A DNA stretch of 64,000 bases from Lewinellaceae bacterium (GTDB lineage Bacteria > Bacteroidota > Bacteroidia > Chitinophagales > Saprospiraceae), in contig JACJYG010000004.1 in the NCBI GenBank assembly GCA_020636215.1, positions 992,001-1,056,000 of the forward strand, in the 5' to 3' direction. The notes beneath the pieces were generated by a model, which worked only from the letters and a program-made list of their open reading frames with translations, did no database searches and had not been told where the DNA came from. A program made the position numbers and the translations under genes. Shown one piece after another: positions 17,022 to 25,571 of the stretch (position 1 is the stretch's first letter; the number at the start of each line of letters is the position of its first letter).

Positions 17022-17432
17022 GTTGTTCCTGTAAATTTGACGGCAAATGGGCCGAATTTCAGTTGCGTCGAATGCCAAATGCCCTTAACTTGTATAACAG
17101 CTAGTCCTCTTTGGCCTGCACGATGCTAACCCGTTGGCAATTAAACGCTTTAAGAAATTCTTAACAACCCAGTTGCAACAAACCAGAAAGCAATATAGTT
17201 ACTCAAAATACAAAGAGACTTGTTTAAAGTTGGTTTTTCGTTTTGTTTTGATGCGTCTGTCTAGCCTGTCTAGGCAGACGTTTTTTTTGCAAGTCCAGTC
17301 CACTCTCTGCCCTTTACTCTCTGCTCTCCGCCCTATGCCCCATGCTATTCCTTCTCCGGGTAAATTTGGGTAATCTTGGGTAAAACGTTCGCTTCCTTTT
17401 GTGTTTCCTGGTATTTTGAAGAAAAAAGCTCC
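17022..17432. other. 411-bp spacer between the serine protease and the ComF-type gene
   Basis: No open frame with coding character was found. The first ~230 nt after the protease stop lead into a rho-independent terminator, so they are either a long 3' untranslated region or a small RNA. After the terminator the sequence is pyrimidine-rich, then a GGGTAA-rich stretch precedes the ComF-type gene. Confidence 0.5.
17254..17288 (+). terminator. Rho-independent terminator downstream of the DegP-like gene
   Basis: An 11-bp stem (CGTCTGTCTAG / CTAGGCAGACG, one G-T pair) with a 5-nt loop is followed directly by eight T residues. Confidence 0.8.
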
Positions 17433-18140
17433 ATGCCTACTTCTTCATTCGCCTTGCGTTGGGCCTACAACTTCCTGGGCTTGTTCTATCCCAACCTTTG
17501 TTTAGCCTGTGGAAAGGGGCTTCCCCCCCGGCAGGAAGCCATCTGTCTGAGCTGCCAGTTCAAACTTCCGAAGACGAACCACCATTTACACCTGGAAAAC
17601 GCTTTTACGGAGCGGTTTTGGGGCAGGGTTCAGCTACAGGCTGGCGCCGCCTTATTCCACTTTTCCAAAGGCGGGCGTACACAGCGGCTCATCCACAACC
17701 TCAAATATGAAGGGAAGCGGGAAATAGGTGTAAAACTAGGCCAAATCTATGGCTATCAGTTGCGGCAAGCGTTGGTTTTCCGGGAGGTCAACCTCATTAT
17801 CCCTGTACCGCTCCATCCGCGGAAAGAACAACTTAGGGGTTACAACCAGAGCGCCGCATTTGCTCAGGGCCTGGCTCATGCCATGGCCAAACCCTGGCTA
17901 AAAGATGGCCTGAAACGATTGGAATATACTACCACGCAAACGCAAAAAACGCGACTGGAACGCTTTGATAATGTTTCAGAAGCCTTTGTCGTTGTGCATT
18001 CCCGGAAATTGGAAAACAAACATATCTTATTAGTCGATGATGTAATCACCACCGGGGCTACCCTGGAGGCCTGTGCATTGAAAATACTGGAATTGCCCGG
18101 TACAAAGGTGAGTATGGCAACGATCGCTATAGCGGAATGA
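17433..18140 (+). CDS. ComF family phosphoribosyltransferase-like protein
   Basis: 235 residues from the ATG at 17433; the frame is open to 17376, but the downstream Met begins the family-like sequence. The N terminus has a four-Cys zinc ribbon (CLACG then CLSCQ, within ~25-50). The C-terminal half is a type I phosphoribosyltransferase fold with the PRPP loop LLVDDVITTGAT near residue 205. ComF proteins act in uptake of transforming DNA, though many Bacteroidota copies have no proven competence role. No other competence gene is visible. It is convergent with pyrH; the spacer starts with a degenerate 8-mer array at 18161. Confidence 0.85.
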   Translation: MPTSSFALRWAYNFLGLFYPNLCLACGKGLPPRQEAICLSCQFKLPKTNHHLHLENAFTERFWGRVQLQAGAALFHFSKGGRTQRLIHNLKYEGKREIGVKLGQIYGYQLRQALVFREVNLIIPVPLHPRKEQLRGYNQSAAFAQGLAHAMAKPWLKDGLKRLEYTTTQTQKTRLERFDNVSEAFVVVHSRKLENKHILLVDDVITTGATLEACALKILELPGTKVSMATIAIAE

Positions 18141-18160
18141 AGGGGAGCGGGGGGGATTAT

Positions 18161-18184
18161 ATGGCTGAATGGCTGGATTGGTTA
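18161..18184 (+). repeat. Short degenerate 8-nt array just after the ComF-type gene
   Basis: Three consecutive 8-mers, ATGGCTGA, ATGGCTGG and ATTGGTTA, begin 20 nt past the stop codon. Related 8-mers lie after the stops of the exonuclease gene (32161), the sensor kinase gene (62982) and, on the minus strand, the gene at 38011. Confidence 0.4.
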
Positions 18185-18324
18185 GAGGGCCATGTGGGCT
18201 ATATTGTTATTCGAATCCAGGGCTCATGGGGATATGTTGAATAGTTGGCTGGTTGGTTTTGGAGTTCGCCCTAAAAGCTTCCTCTACGCCCCCCCCCATA
18301 ACAATATGACAATATAGTCATTTA

Positions 18325-19035
18325 TCAGCCTTCCACCAGGGTTCCAATGGATTCTCCTTTGACAATGCGCTTCAGGTTGTCGGGGCTATTGATATCGAAT
18401 ACGATGATGGGGAGGTTATTTTCCTGGCAGAGGGTAAAAGCCGTCATATCCATAACACTCAAGCCCAGGCTGATCACTTTGGCGAAGGTCAGGGTATCAA
18501 ACTTGACGGCGGTGGGGTCCTTCTCCGGATCGGCGCTGTAGATGCCGTCCACGCGCGTGCCTTTTAGGATCACTTCGGCATTGATTTCGTTGGCCCGCAG
18601 GGCTGCGGCCGAGTCAGTTGTAAAATAGGGGCTGCCGGTGCCGGAAGAGAAGATAACGACCCTGCCCTTCTCCAGATGTCGGATAGCGCGACGGCGGATA
18701 TAGGGCTCTGCGACTTGTTTCATTTCTATAGCGGAAATCAGCCGGGTGTAAACCCCCTGCGTTTCCAGGGCGCTCTGCAGCGCCATGCCATTGATGACGG
18801 TGGCGAGCATCCCCATATAATCTCCCTGTACCCTTTCGATGCCAGAATCCGCAGCCTGCAGGCCTCGGAAAATATTTCCACCACCGATGACGACAGCAAC
18901 CTGTACCCCCATTTCGGCCAGCTCTTTGATCTGTTCAGCATAGTGGCTCAGCATAAGGGGTTCTATACCAAAACCCTTCGTTCCCATGAGGGATTCTCCA
19001 CTAAGCTTAAGCAGCACTCTCTTGTACCTGATCAT
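18325..19035 (-). CDS. pyrH: UMP kinase
   Basis: A 236-residue amino-acid-kinase-fold enzyme, the normal length for bacterial UMP kinase, which phosphorylates UMP to UDP in pyrimidine synthesis. Seen: the phosphate-binding start [12 protein letters not shown] (7-18), GGGNIFRG (51-58), and the [11 protein letters not shown] and [11 protein letters not shown] segments of this family. It lies downstream of tsf on the same strand, the usual rpsB-tsf-pyrH order, but a strong hairpin terminator separates it from tsf. The frr gene that often follows is absent; a convergent ComF-type gene is there instead. Confidence 0.96.
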   Translation of the reverse strand: MIRYKRVLLKLSGESLMGTKGFGIEPLMLSHYAEQIKELAEMGVQVAVVIGGGNIFRGLQAADSGIERVQGDYMGMLATVINGMALQSALETQGVYTRLISAIEMKQVAEPYIRRRAIRHLEKGRVVIFSSGTGSPYFTTDSAAALRANEINAEVILKGTRVDGIYSADPEKDPTAVKFDTLTFAKVISLGLSVMDMTAFTLCQENNLPIIVFDINSPDNLKRIVKGESIGTLVEG

Positions 19036-19060
19036 GCGAGAAGGATTTTTTCTTATGGCA

Positions 19061-19107
19061 AAAAAAAGGCGAATTAGTTGCCTAATTCGCCTTTCTGGTT
19101 TTTTTAT
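19061..19107 (-). terminator. Bidirectional rho-independent terminator between tsf and pyrH
   Basis: A perfect 13-bp stem (AAAGGCGAATTAG / CTAATTCGCCTTT) with a 4-nt loop is flanked by A-runs on one side and T-runs on the other. In the minus direction it would end or attenuate the ribosomal operon before pyrH. Confidence 0.8.
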
Positions 19108-19940
19108 CCAAGCGTTACGTGCTTGAACCCGGTGGCCGTCAGGCCTTTATCGAAGGAATGCAGGTAATCTCGTACGGTTAGCGAGTTATCCTTTACAAAC
19201 TGTTGATTCAACAAGGTATTATCCTTAAAGAACCTGCCCAATTTGCCCTGGCCGATCTTTTCCAGCATACTTTCAGGCTTGCCTTCCTGGCGAGCCTGCT
19301 CCATGCCGATTTCGATCTCCTTCTGGATAACAGTCTGGTCAACATCGTCTTTATCCAAAGCGACCGGGTGCATTGCGGCAACCTGCATGGCCACATCCCG
19401 GCCTGCATCGTAGAAAGCAGGATTATCCTGATTCAGGCCGATCAATACACCGGCTTTGTTACCCATATGGATATAGGGGCAAACCTGTGCTGCTTCCAGA
19501 TGCTCATAGGCGGCCAGCTCGATCTTTTCACCGATAACGCCTACCTGCTCTGTGACTTTCTCGCCGATAGTGACCCCTCCTTCCAGGGATTCTGCCAGAA
19601 GGCCTTCGACATTGTCCGGGAATTTTTCCAGGGCGATGCGGGCGATCTTCTCCGTCAGTTTTACAAAGTCTTCGTTCTTTGCCACGAAGTCTGTCTCACA
19701 ACTCAGTTTAACGATGACACCACGCTTGTGGTCATCAGATACCAGAGCTAACACCACGCCTTCGTTGGCTTCCCGGTCGGCGCGCTTAACCGACAGTTTC
19801 TGTCCTTTCTTACGCAGAAACTCAATAGCTTTATCAAAATCGCCTTCTGACTCTGCAAGAGCTTGCTTGCAGTCCATCATACCTGCGCCGGTCATTTCGC
19901 GCAGTTTTTTTACGTCAGCAGCAGAAATAATTGCACTCAT
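19104..19940 (-). CDS. tsf: Translation elongation factor Ts
   Basis: 278 residues, normal family length. The N-terminal UBA-like domain carries the hallmark [12 protein letters not shown] (17-28), followed by [10 protein letters not shown]. The core region has the nucleotide-exchange segment with [18 protein letters not shown]-Ts catalyses GDP release from EF-Tu. It lies 45 bp after rpsB on the same strand, and a terminator hairpin follows its stop. Confidence 0.98.
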   Translation of the reverse strand: MSAIISAADVKKLREMTGAGMMDCKQALAESEGDFDKAIEFLRKKGQKLSVKRADREANEGVVLALVSDDHKRGVIVKLSCETDFVAKNEDFVKLTEKIARIALEKFPDNVEGLLAESLEGGVTIGEKVTEQVGVIGEKIELAAYEHLEAAQVCPYIHMGNKAGVLIGLNQDNPAFYDAGRDVAMQVAAMHPVALDKDDVDQTVIQKEIEIGMEQARQEGKPESMLEKIGQGKLGRFFKDNTLLNQQFVKDNSLTVRDYLHSFDKGLTATGFKHVTLG

Positions 19941-19985
19941 GGGTTGATACTTAATTTTAATATTGGATTAAACAGTGGATAATTC

Positions 19986-20708
19986 CTACCCTTCAGCCTC
20001 TTCTTTCTCCCCTTTGGCCTGCTTGCGCTCTTCCAACCCCTGACGGATCGCTTCGGCCATGTAGTTGGTAATAATGGCAATCGATTTGGAAGCGTCATCA
20101 TTACCTGGGATCGGATAGTCGATCTGGTTCGGGTCGGAATTGGTATCGACGATGCCAAAGGTACGCAGGCCGAGTTTGTTGGCCTCTGCCACTGCAATAT
20201 GTTCGTGATGAATATCGACAATAAATATTGCGGACGGGAGGCGGTTCAGGTTCGCAATACCGCCAAGCACTCTGTCCATTTTAAGGCGCTCGCGTTCCAG
20301 TGTCAGGCGCTCTTTCTTCGTCACGCTCGTCAGGGTGCCATCGGTCAGCATCCGTTCGATGTTATTCATCTTCTTAACGGAGCGGCGGATGGTCGAAAAG
20401 TTGGTCATCATACCACCCAGCCAGCGGTCGGTGATATATGGCATACCAACGCTGCGAGCGGCATCGGCGACAATATCGCGGGCTTGCTTTTTGGTAGCGA
20501 CGAACATGATCTTTTTGCCACCGCGGGCCATGCTGCGCATGGCGTGGGCAGCCCGCTCCATGCAATCGATGGTGCGGTTGAGGTCAATGATGTGGATACC
20601 CTTACGCTCCATGAAAATGTAAGGAGACATTTTGGGATTCCACTTCTTCTTAAGGTGGCCGAAGTGTACACCGGCATCCAACAACTCTTTATAGGTGGGC
20701 TTTTCCAT
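19986..20708 (-). CDS. rpsB: 30S ribosomal protein S2
   Basis: 240 residues. It begins with the conserved LLDAGVHFGHLKKKWNPKM, includes the FVATKKQA and DRWLGGMMTNF motifs and ends in an acidic and lysine-rich tail. It belongs to the rplM-rpsI-rpsB-tsf cluster (minus). The 81-bp spacer to rpsI contains a short hairpin (GCATCCGG / CCGGACGC, ~20741-20763) without a T-tract, possibly a processing or attenuation site. Confidence 0.98.
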   Translation of the reverse strand: MEKPTYKELLDAGVHFGHLKKKWNPKMSPYIFMERKGIHIIDLNRTIDCMERAAHAMRSMARGGKKIMFVATKKQARDIVADAARSVGMPYITDRWLGGMMTNFSTIRRSVKKMNNIERMLTDGTLTSVTKKERLTLERERLKMDRVLGGIANLNRLPSAIFIVDIHHEHIAVAEANKLGLRTFGIVDTNSDPNQIDYPIPGNDDASKSIAIITNYMAEAIRQGLEERKQAKGEKEEAEG

Positions 20709-20789
20709 TGTCTTTTATAGGATTTTTGATTTGTGATCAGCATCCGGCGTAAAACCGGACGCCCATCATCAGTAAACCAATAACAAAGA

Positions 20790-21176
20790 TTAACGCTTGC
20801 TGAACTGGAAGCTCTTGCGCGCTTTGGGCTTGCCGTACTTCTTGCGTTCCACTTCGCGGGCGTCGCGCGTGAGGTATTTCTTCTCCTTCAGCGGTTTGCG
20901 AAAATCTTCGTTCAGTTTCACCAGTGCACGGGAAATCCCCATGCGGACCGCCTCAGCCTGGCCTTTGAAACCACCACCATCGACGTTGACGCTAAGGTCA
21001 TAGATGTTCTCAGCTTCAACCGTTCTGAAGGGCGATGTAATGTTGAACTGAACATGAGGTTGGGGGAAATACTCTTTGAAGTCTTTGCCGTTGATCACGA
21101 TCTTCCCCTCCCCTTTGGTCAGGTATACGCGGGCGACTGATGACTTCCTTCTCCCTATGGCATTGATCATTTCCAT
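20790..21176 (-). CDS. rpsI: 30S ribosomal protein S9
   Basis: 128 residues. It starts with MEMINAIGRRKSSVARVYL, the conserved S9 opening. The basic C terminus GKPKARKSFQFSKR contacts P-site tRNA in the ribosome. It follows rplM by 28 bp, the standard L13-S9 pair. Confidence 0.98.
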   Translation of the reverse strand: MEMINAIGRRKSSVARVYLTKGEGKIVINGKDFKEYFPQPHVQFNITSPFRTVEAENIYDLSVNVDGGGFKGQAEAVRMGISRALVKLNEDFRKPLKEKKYLTRDAREVERKKYGKPKARKSFQFSKR

Positions 21177-21204
21177 ATCTCTCAGATATTTACCTTCCTG
21201 TTAA

Positions 21205-21648
21205 TTAAAAGTTGAATGGTTCCGGCTTCTGTGCTTCGTGCGGATGTTCAGCGCCTTCATAAACAAAAAGCTTCTTGATCATCTGCCGGCCCAGGCGGGT
21301 CTTGGGCAGCATACCTTTTACGCCAAGTTCAATGACCCGGACCGGGCGGGTATCCAGCAGCTGCTTGGCTGTCCGGGATTTCTGGCCGCCTGGATAGCCG
21401 GAGTAGGTCTGATACTCCTTCTGCGCCAGTTTGTTGCCAGTAAATCGGATCTTGCCGGCATTGAGAACGATAATGTAGTCCCCACAGTCGACATGCGGCG
21501 TAAAAGAAGGTTTGTGCTTGCCGCGAAGTACGTGAGCGATCCTGGTAAAGAGGCGCCCGGCGACTTGGCCTTCTGCGTCAACGACATACCACTTGTGCTC
21601 CACTTCTTCCTTTTTCGCTGATTGCGTTTTATAGCTTAGCGTATTCAC
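21205..21648 (-). CDS. rplM: 50S ribosomal protein L13
   Basis: 147 residues from a GTG start at 21648. An upstream in-frame ATG at 21690 would add 14 residues ([14 protein letters not shown]) that family members lack. Bacteroidota L13 proteins normally begin M-x-TLSYKT, which matches the sequence right after the GTG. The core has [11 protein letters not shown], the [16 protein letters not shown] motif and the C-terminal [13 protein letters not shown]. It is the first gene of the rplM-rpsI-rpsB-tsf cluster. The start choice is an inference from family length; the gene identity is secure. Confidence 0.93.
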   Translation of the reverse strand: MNTLSYKTQSAKKEEVEHKWYVVDAEGQVAGRLFTRIAHVLRGKHKPSFTPHVDCGDYIIVLNAGKIRFTGNKLAQKEYQTYSGYPGGQKSRTAKQLLDTRPVRVIELGVKGMLPKTRLGRQMIKKLFVYEGAEHPHEAQKPEPFNF

Positions 21649-21722
21649 TTTTTTTGCTTTTAATTGTGAGCAATTTACTTCCCGATTCATGGCTGACTAG
21701 CCAGCTTCTGAAAAGGCGAGTG

Positions 21723-21730
21723 CAAAGGTA
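21723..21730 (-). promoter_or_regulatory. TAnnTTTG -7 element of the ribosomal protein operon
   Basis: Minus-strand TACCTTTG fits the consensus exactly, in a very AT-rich context with TTTTTTTTTG just upstream. A start of transcription near 21715 would give a leader of ~65 nt to the GTG at 21648 or ~25 nt to the ATG at 21690. Confidence 0.55.
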
Positions 21731-21878
21731 ATTTTCTTTTAATCAAAAAAAAAGCTTTTTTCAAAAAAAAGCAGGTATTCAGAAACGTAACTAACTGAAA
21801 AACAGTAAAAATTTCGCACAGGAAATTAAAAGCAACCTGAAAACCAGGCTATCTGGCTTTGAGGAGGCTGATGCCCTT

Positions 21879-22724
21879 TTACGCCCCTGTTCCCAGCCTG
21901 CTTAGTACTTCTTCACTTTTTGACCGGGCCACCGGCACTGTTTCTGCTACCCCCCGCAAGTGCAGCTTATACCCCTGGGCATTACCACTGACTTCAACTA
22001 CCCGGCCCAGGTTAACGATGAACGAACGATGGCAGCGCACAAACCCTTCCTTGGGGAGCTGTTTTTCCATCTGTTTGAGCGCAGCCCGGAGCACCCGGCG
22101 TTGTGGGGCATCTTCTCCGTAGAAAACCTCTACATAATTATCCGAACTTTTCAGGAACAGAATCTGGGAAGGCAACAGGTGAATTATTTCGCCCTGGTTT
22201 TCCCCCTCAAGCATCAGTTCTTTCTCTTTTGGAAGGCCTTCCACGAGCGGTACTTGGCGTACTCCTTTCCTGTATTTTCTCAGCAGGCGAATATAATCGC
22301 TCACCACAATGGCGGCAATTGGGAAAATTGCGGTAGAGAAGGCAATGAGAAAAAAGTTCAGCATACTATACAGGCTGAAGCGCTCTGAAAAGTACCATGC
22401 CTTGTACCCATAGCAACCCGCAATGGCTAGCATAAATAAAACAGCCAGCCAGATGATCTGCTTGCCCACCGTCCAGCCTTCTTCCCGGAAGAAGCCTGGA
22501 AGAACCGTCGGTACACCACAACTAATCAGGGCCATAACCCCCGAGATGACCACCCCATATCCCAGCAGGAAAAAAGTTTTGTGCGGGTCCTGGTATTCAT
22601 AGGTGCCGAAAGGCTGGAAGGTCAACAGGAACACAGACACAAACAATCCGGTCCCCAGAATGAAAGCCAAATGGGCCTTCCAGTCTTTCTGAAGAGGATA
22701 AGGCGCGGTGAGAAATTCTATCAT
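21879..22724 (-). CDS. LytTR-domain transcriptional regulator with N-terminal membrane segments
   Basis: 281 residues from the ATG at 22724; the open frame extends further upstream but would overlap the preceding gene and has no family-like sequence there. Four hydrophobic helices fill residues ~15-165 (for example LAFILGTGLFVSVFLLTF). The C-terminal ~100 residues are a LytTR DNA-binding domain: ILFLKSSDNYVEVFY, then FVRCHRSFIVNLGRVVEV. There is no receiver domain, so this is a membrane-bound one-component regulator. It begins 34 bp after the stop of the secreted metalloprotease, suggesting an operon and perhaps envelope-linked control. Confidence 0.85.
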   Translation of the reverse strand: MIEFLTAPYPLQKDWKAHLAFILGTGLFVSVFLLTFQPFGTYEYQDPHKTFFLLGYGVVISGVMALISCGVPTVLPGFFREEGWTVGKQIIWLAVLFMLAIAGCYGYKAWYFSERFSLYSMLNFFLIAFSTAIFPIAAIVVSDYIRLLRKYRKGVRQVPLVEGLPKEKELMLEGENQGEIIHLLPSQILFLKSSDNYVEVFYGEDAPQRRVLRAALKQMEKQLPKEGFVRCHRSFIVNLGRVVEVSGNAQGYKLHLRGVAETVPVARSKSEEVLSRLGTGA

Positions 22725-22758
22725 GAGTCCAATATTTCTGAGGCGGCTCAAATTCTCC

Positions 22759-25182
22759 CTACTCCCCACACCCGATAGGCGATCCATCGGGAAGCGCCAG
22801 TTCGGCGGGGAGTATCCATCCTGCAGGATCCTTGCGGAAGCGCCGGATTTGTTCCAGTAAATAGGTATAATGAGCACGTTGTTGCGGGGCCGTTTCGCGA
22901 TCCAATAACTTTTGGGTGTAGGCCTCCAAATCCGCAACCCGAAGCTGTGCGATTGCTGACACCTGCGGCATTACATCCTTTCCTGCAGCCAGTACCAAAA
23001 GGTGGTTCACCAGCACCTTCTCTTCTGCCCGGGCGATCTCCTGTTCCATTGGTGATTGGCTGCTCAGCACCTGTACATAGGTAAAGAGGGCGTCCAGCAG
23101 GTAATTGATTTCAATGCCCTCCGGATTTCGGGACCGCTGCTCCACCAGGCGAGCCAGGCGCTGGGGATTCAGCAGCAATCCGATCGTATGGCTGGCGGCG
23201 CTTTCGGCCACCGCCAGCGGGTCGAAGGTGAGCCCGGTGTAGGTTTTGAACTCCTCCCTGCCTCGTTCATAACCAATGGGCTGGGGGGGGATTAAGGCAA
23301 TCAGTCGTTCCGGCAGGGCCAATTCCGTGGGGGCTAAGGTCTTGGCTAATGCCTTCAACGCCTGTTCCTGGGTAAGAGGGGCCACCATTTCGGTTGCAAC
23401 CTGCCCATCCCCCCGGGTAGCATATGTATAGTATACGCCGCCCACCAGCTTGGCCACCGCTTCCACCTGGTAGCGATGCGCCAGGTACAAGGGCGCCAGC
23501 ACACTCTCGAGTGTAGCCAGGGGGGCGCCTTCCGGAATATTCTTTTCGCCAAAACGGGCCAGCGCAACACGGCGCAGGGCCATCAGGCGTTCCAATTCTT
23601 CCACTGCGGAGGCGCCGTTGTCCCACAGGTGGGCATAGGGATGAGCTCCGCCCTCTGGCCTGGCGCCTTCATCAGAAATAAAAAGTAAGCCCTTTTCGAT
23701 GTTCCCACTCAATATCTTTTCCAGTTCCGCTGCTTCATCAACGCCGTCGGGGAAATCCTGGTATCCATAGAGAATAGTGCGTTTATCCCATTCTCCGATG
23801 CCCGTATCATAAGCCTTGGAGTAATCCATTTCCCCCTTATCGTCCAGAGTGATGAAGGGATGGGGATAGTCCATCACCGATGCCCGGCCGTTGTAGCTGG
23901 CGGCGAAGTTGTGTGTCAACCCCAGTGTATGGCCTACCTCGTGAGCAGAGAGCTGGCGCAGGCGGGCCAGGGCCATCTGCTCGAGGCGAGGGTCAGGGGT
24001 TTTGCCTTGTCCGTAGGCTTCCACCAGGCCCTGCGCGATGAGGAAATCCTGCCGCACCCGCAAGGAGCCCAGTAATACATGGCCTTTGATGATCTCGCCA
24101 GTGCGCGGGTCGGTTACCGAAGAGCCGTATGACCAGCCTCGGGTAGAGCGATGCACCCAGTTGATCATGTTGTATCGCACATCCATCGGGTCGGCGCCTT
24201 CGGGTAGTTCTTTAACCTGAAAAGCATTTTTATAACCCGCTGCTTCGAAGGCCTGATCCCACCAGGACGCCCCTTCGATAAGGGCGGACTTGATGGGCTC
24301 CGGCGCACCGCGGTCGAGGTAGTAAACGATGGGCTCTACCGCTTCGCTCAATCTTGCTTTCGGATCCTTCTTCTCCAACCGGTGGCGCTGAATGAATCGC
24401 TTAACCAACGGCTGGCTGATTGGCGTCGCATAATCAGCAAAACTGAGTTCATAGAACCCGCTGCGGGGGTCAAAAACCCGCGGCTTGTATCCCGCATCCG
24501 GCAATTCAACAAAGGAATGGTGCATTCGCAAGCTAACCGCTTCCGGACTGGGCGCCACTGAACGGAGCTGCTCCCCGGCAGTCGTACCGGCAAAGGTGAG
24601 CAAAGCTTCGAACTCGCTGTTCTTTGGGAAATTTTTGGTGCGTTCCAACCAAAGCATGGACCGGTTGTCATCTAACTTGTACGCTCCCTGCTTGTTCTGT
24701 TTAAGCCGTTCTGCCACACCATGTGCGTCACGCAGCAGGAAAGGCGTAAGGTCAATCAAAGCGCGGCCGTCTGTTTCCGCTTCGACTTTGAACCCGCCCA
24801 AGGCCGATTGGGCGAAGGCATCCTCCACAGCCCGGCGTTCATCCGGATTATCGCTCAGTGCGCGGTATCGGTAGTTGGGCTCGATGAGTAATATTTTGGG
24901 GCCGGTACGCAGGAATTTCACAACCCGGCTCTCGCCCAGTTGGTTGCGGTCGAGCCCGATGTCGTTGGAACCAAGGCCCCCCGTAAGGGAATTGACGTAA
25001 AGGAAGGCTTCGTTCCACTTGTCCACTTCCAGCCATATCTTGCCTTCTTTTTCATCGTAATAGAATCGGAAGAAGCCTTCGAAAGCTTGCATGCCTTCCG
25101 TTTTTTCGGCGATCGAGGGGGCCTGGGCCCATAAGGGGAAGCAGTAATTGCTCCATAGCGCAATCAGGAGAAACAATCGCAT
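22759..25182 (-). CDS. Secreted zinc-dependent metalloprotease (DUF5117 type)
   Basis: 807 residues with signal peptide (RLFLLIALWSNYCFPLWAQ). The extended zinc motif HEVGHTLGLTH starts at residue 414, and the Met-turn SVMDYPHP follows about 20 residues later, so the metzincin active site is complete. The N-terminal region (GFFRFYYDEKEGKIWLEV, TGGLGSNDIGLDRNQ) matches the DUF5117-type domain that precedes the protease in this Bacteroidota family. No T9SS sorting domain is present, so it is probably periplasmic or outer-membrane associated. The LytTR regulator gene follows at 34 bp. Confidence 0.88.
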   Translation of the reverse strand: MRLFLLIALWSNYCFPLWAQAPSIAEKTEGMQAFEGFFRFYYDEKEGKIWLEVDKWNEAFLYVNSLTGGLGSNDIGLDRNQLGESRVVKFLRTGPKILLIEPNYRYRALSDNPDERRAVEDAFAQSALGGFKVEAETDGRALIDLTPFLLRDAHGVAERLKQNKQGAYKLDDNRSMLWLERTKNFPKNSEFEALLTFAGTTAGEQLRSVAPSPEAVSLRMHHSFVELPDAGYKPRVFDPRSGFYELSFADYATPISQPLVKRFIQRHRLEKKDPKARLSEAVEPIVYYLDRGAPEPIKSALIEGASWWDQAFEAAGYKNAFQVKELPEGADPMDVRYNMINWVHRSTRGWSYGSSVTDPRTGEIIKGHVLLGSLRVRQDFLIAQGLVEAYGQGKTPDPRLEQMALARLRQLSAHEVGHTLGLTHNFAASYNGRASVMDYPHPFITLDDKGEMDYSKAYDTGIGEWDKRTILYGYQDFPDGVDEAAELEKILSGNIEKGLLFISDEGARPEGGAHPYAHLWDNGASAVEELERLMALRRVALARFGEKNIPEGAPLATLESVLAPLYLAHRYQVEAVAKLVGGVYYTYATRGDGQVATEMVAPLTQEQALKALAKTLAPTELALPERLIALIPPQPIGYERGREEFKTYTGLTFDPLAVAESAASHTIGLLLNPQRLARLVEQRSRNPEGIEINYLLDALFTYVQVLSSQSPMEQEIARAEEKVLVNHLLVLAAGKDVMPQVSAIAQLRVADLEAYTQKLLDRETAPQQRAHYTYLLEQIRRFRKDPAGWILPAELALPDGSPIGCGE

Positions 25183-25330
25183 AAGTAATAGGTATTCAAC
25201 ACGTTAGAAGTAAAAACAAAACTGGCGTGAAAATACTGAAAAAATCCATGGCCGATTGCATACTCGCTTTTTTAGAAGCGATAATCCGGGAAGAATGGAT
25301 TTCTGAGGGGAAAGCAAGGTGAAAGTCGTG

Positions 25331-25460
25331 ATTATCATAATCATAATATTTTTAATCATAATAAAAAACAACATCAATAATCGTTATTTTTATTATCATC
25401 ACTTTTTTAATCATTATTTTTATAATCGTTATTTTTATTATCATTGATTTCATAACGATT
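25331..25460. repeat. AT-rich repeat region with 45-bp (5 x 9) period
   Basis: In the 389-bp spacer between the metalloprotease and the thioredoxin-like gene, a 23-nt segment occurs twice exactly (25377-25399 and 25422-25444), 45 bp apart, with a 9-nt sub-period of ATnAT-like units. Base composition is far more AT-rich than the neighbours. The rest of the spacer holds nothing recognisable except TATCTTTC at 25547-25554, one base off the -7 consensus. Confidence 0.6.
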
Positions 25461-25571
25461 TTCCCTGCTATCGAGAATTTTACGAAAATTTCCCTCCGAC
25501 GCTGATTTTTGCCTTTATCCGGACAACTCCCCAATCCCTGTTTCAGTATCTTTCGAAAAAAGCCAAGCCAC

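Noticed and set aside
18205..18225. tRNA-like T-loop (TTATTCGAATCC)
   Set aside because: No matching anticodon or acceptor stems and no CCA-side pairing; no tRNA found in the window.
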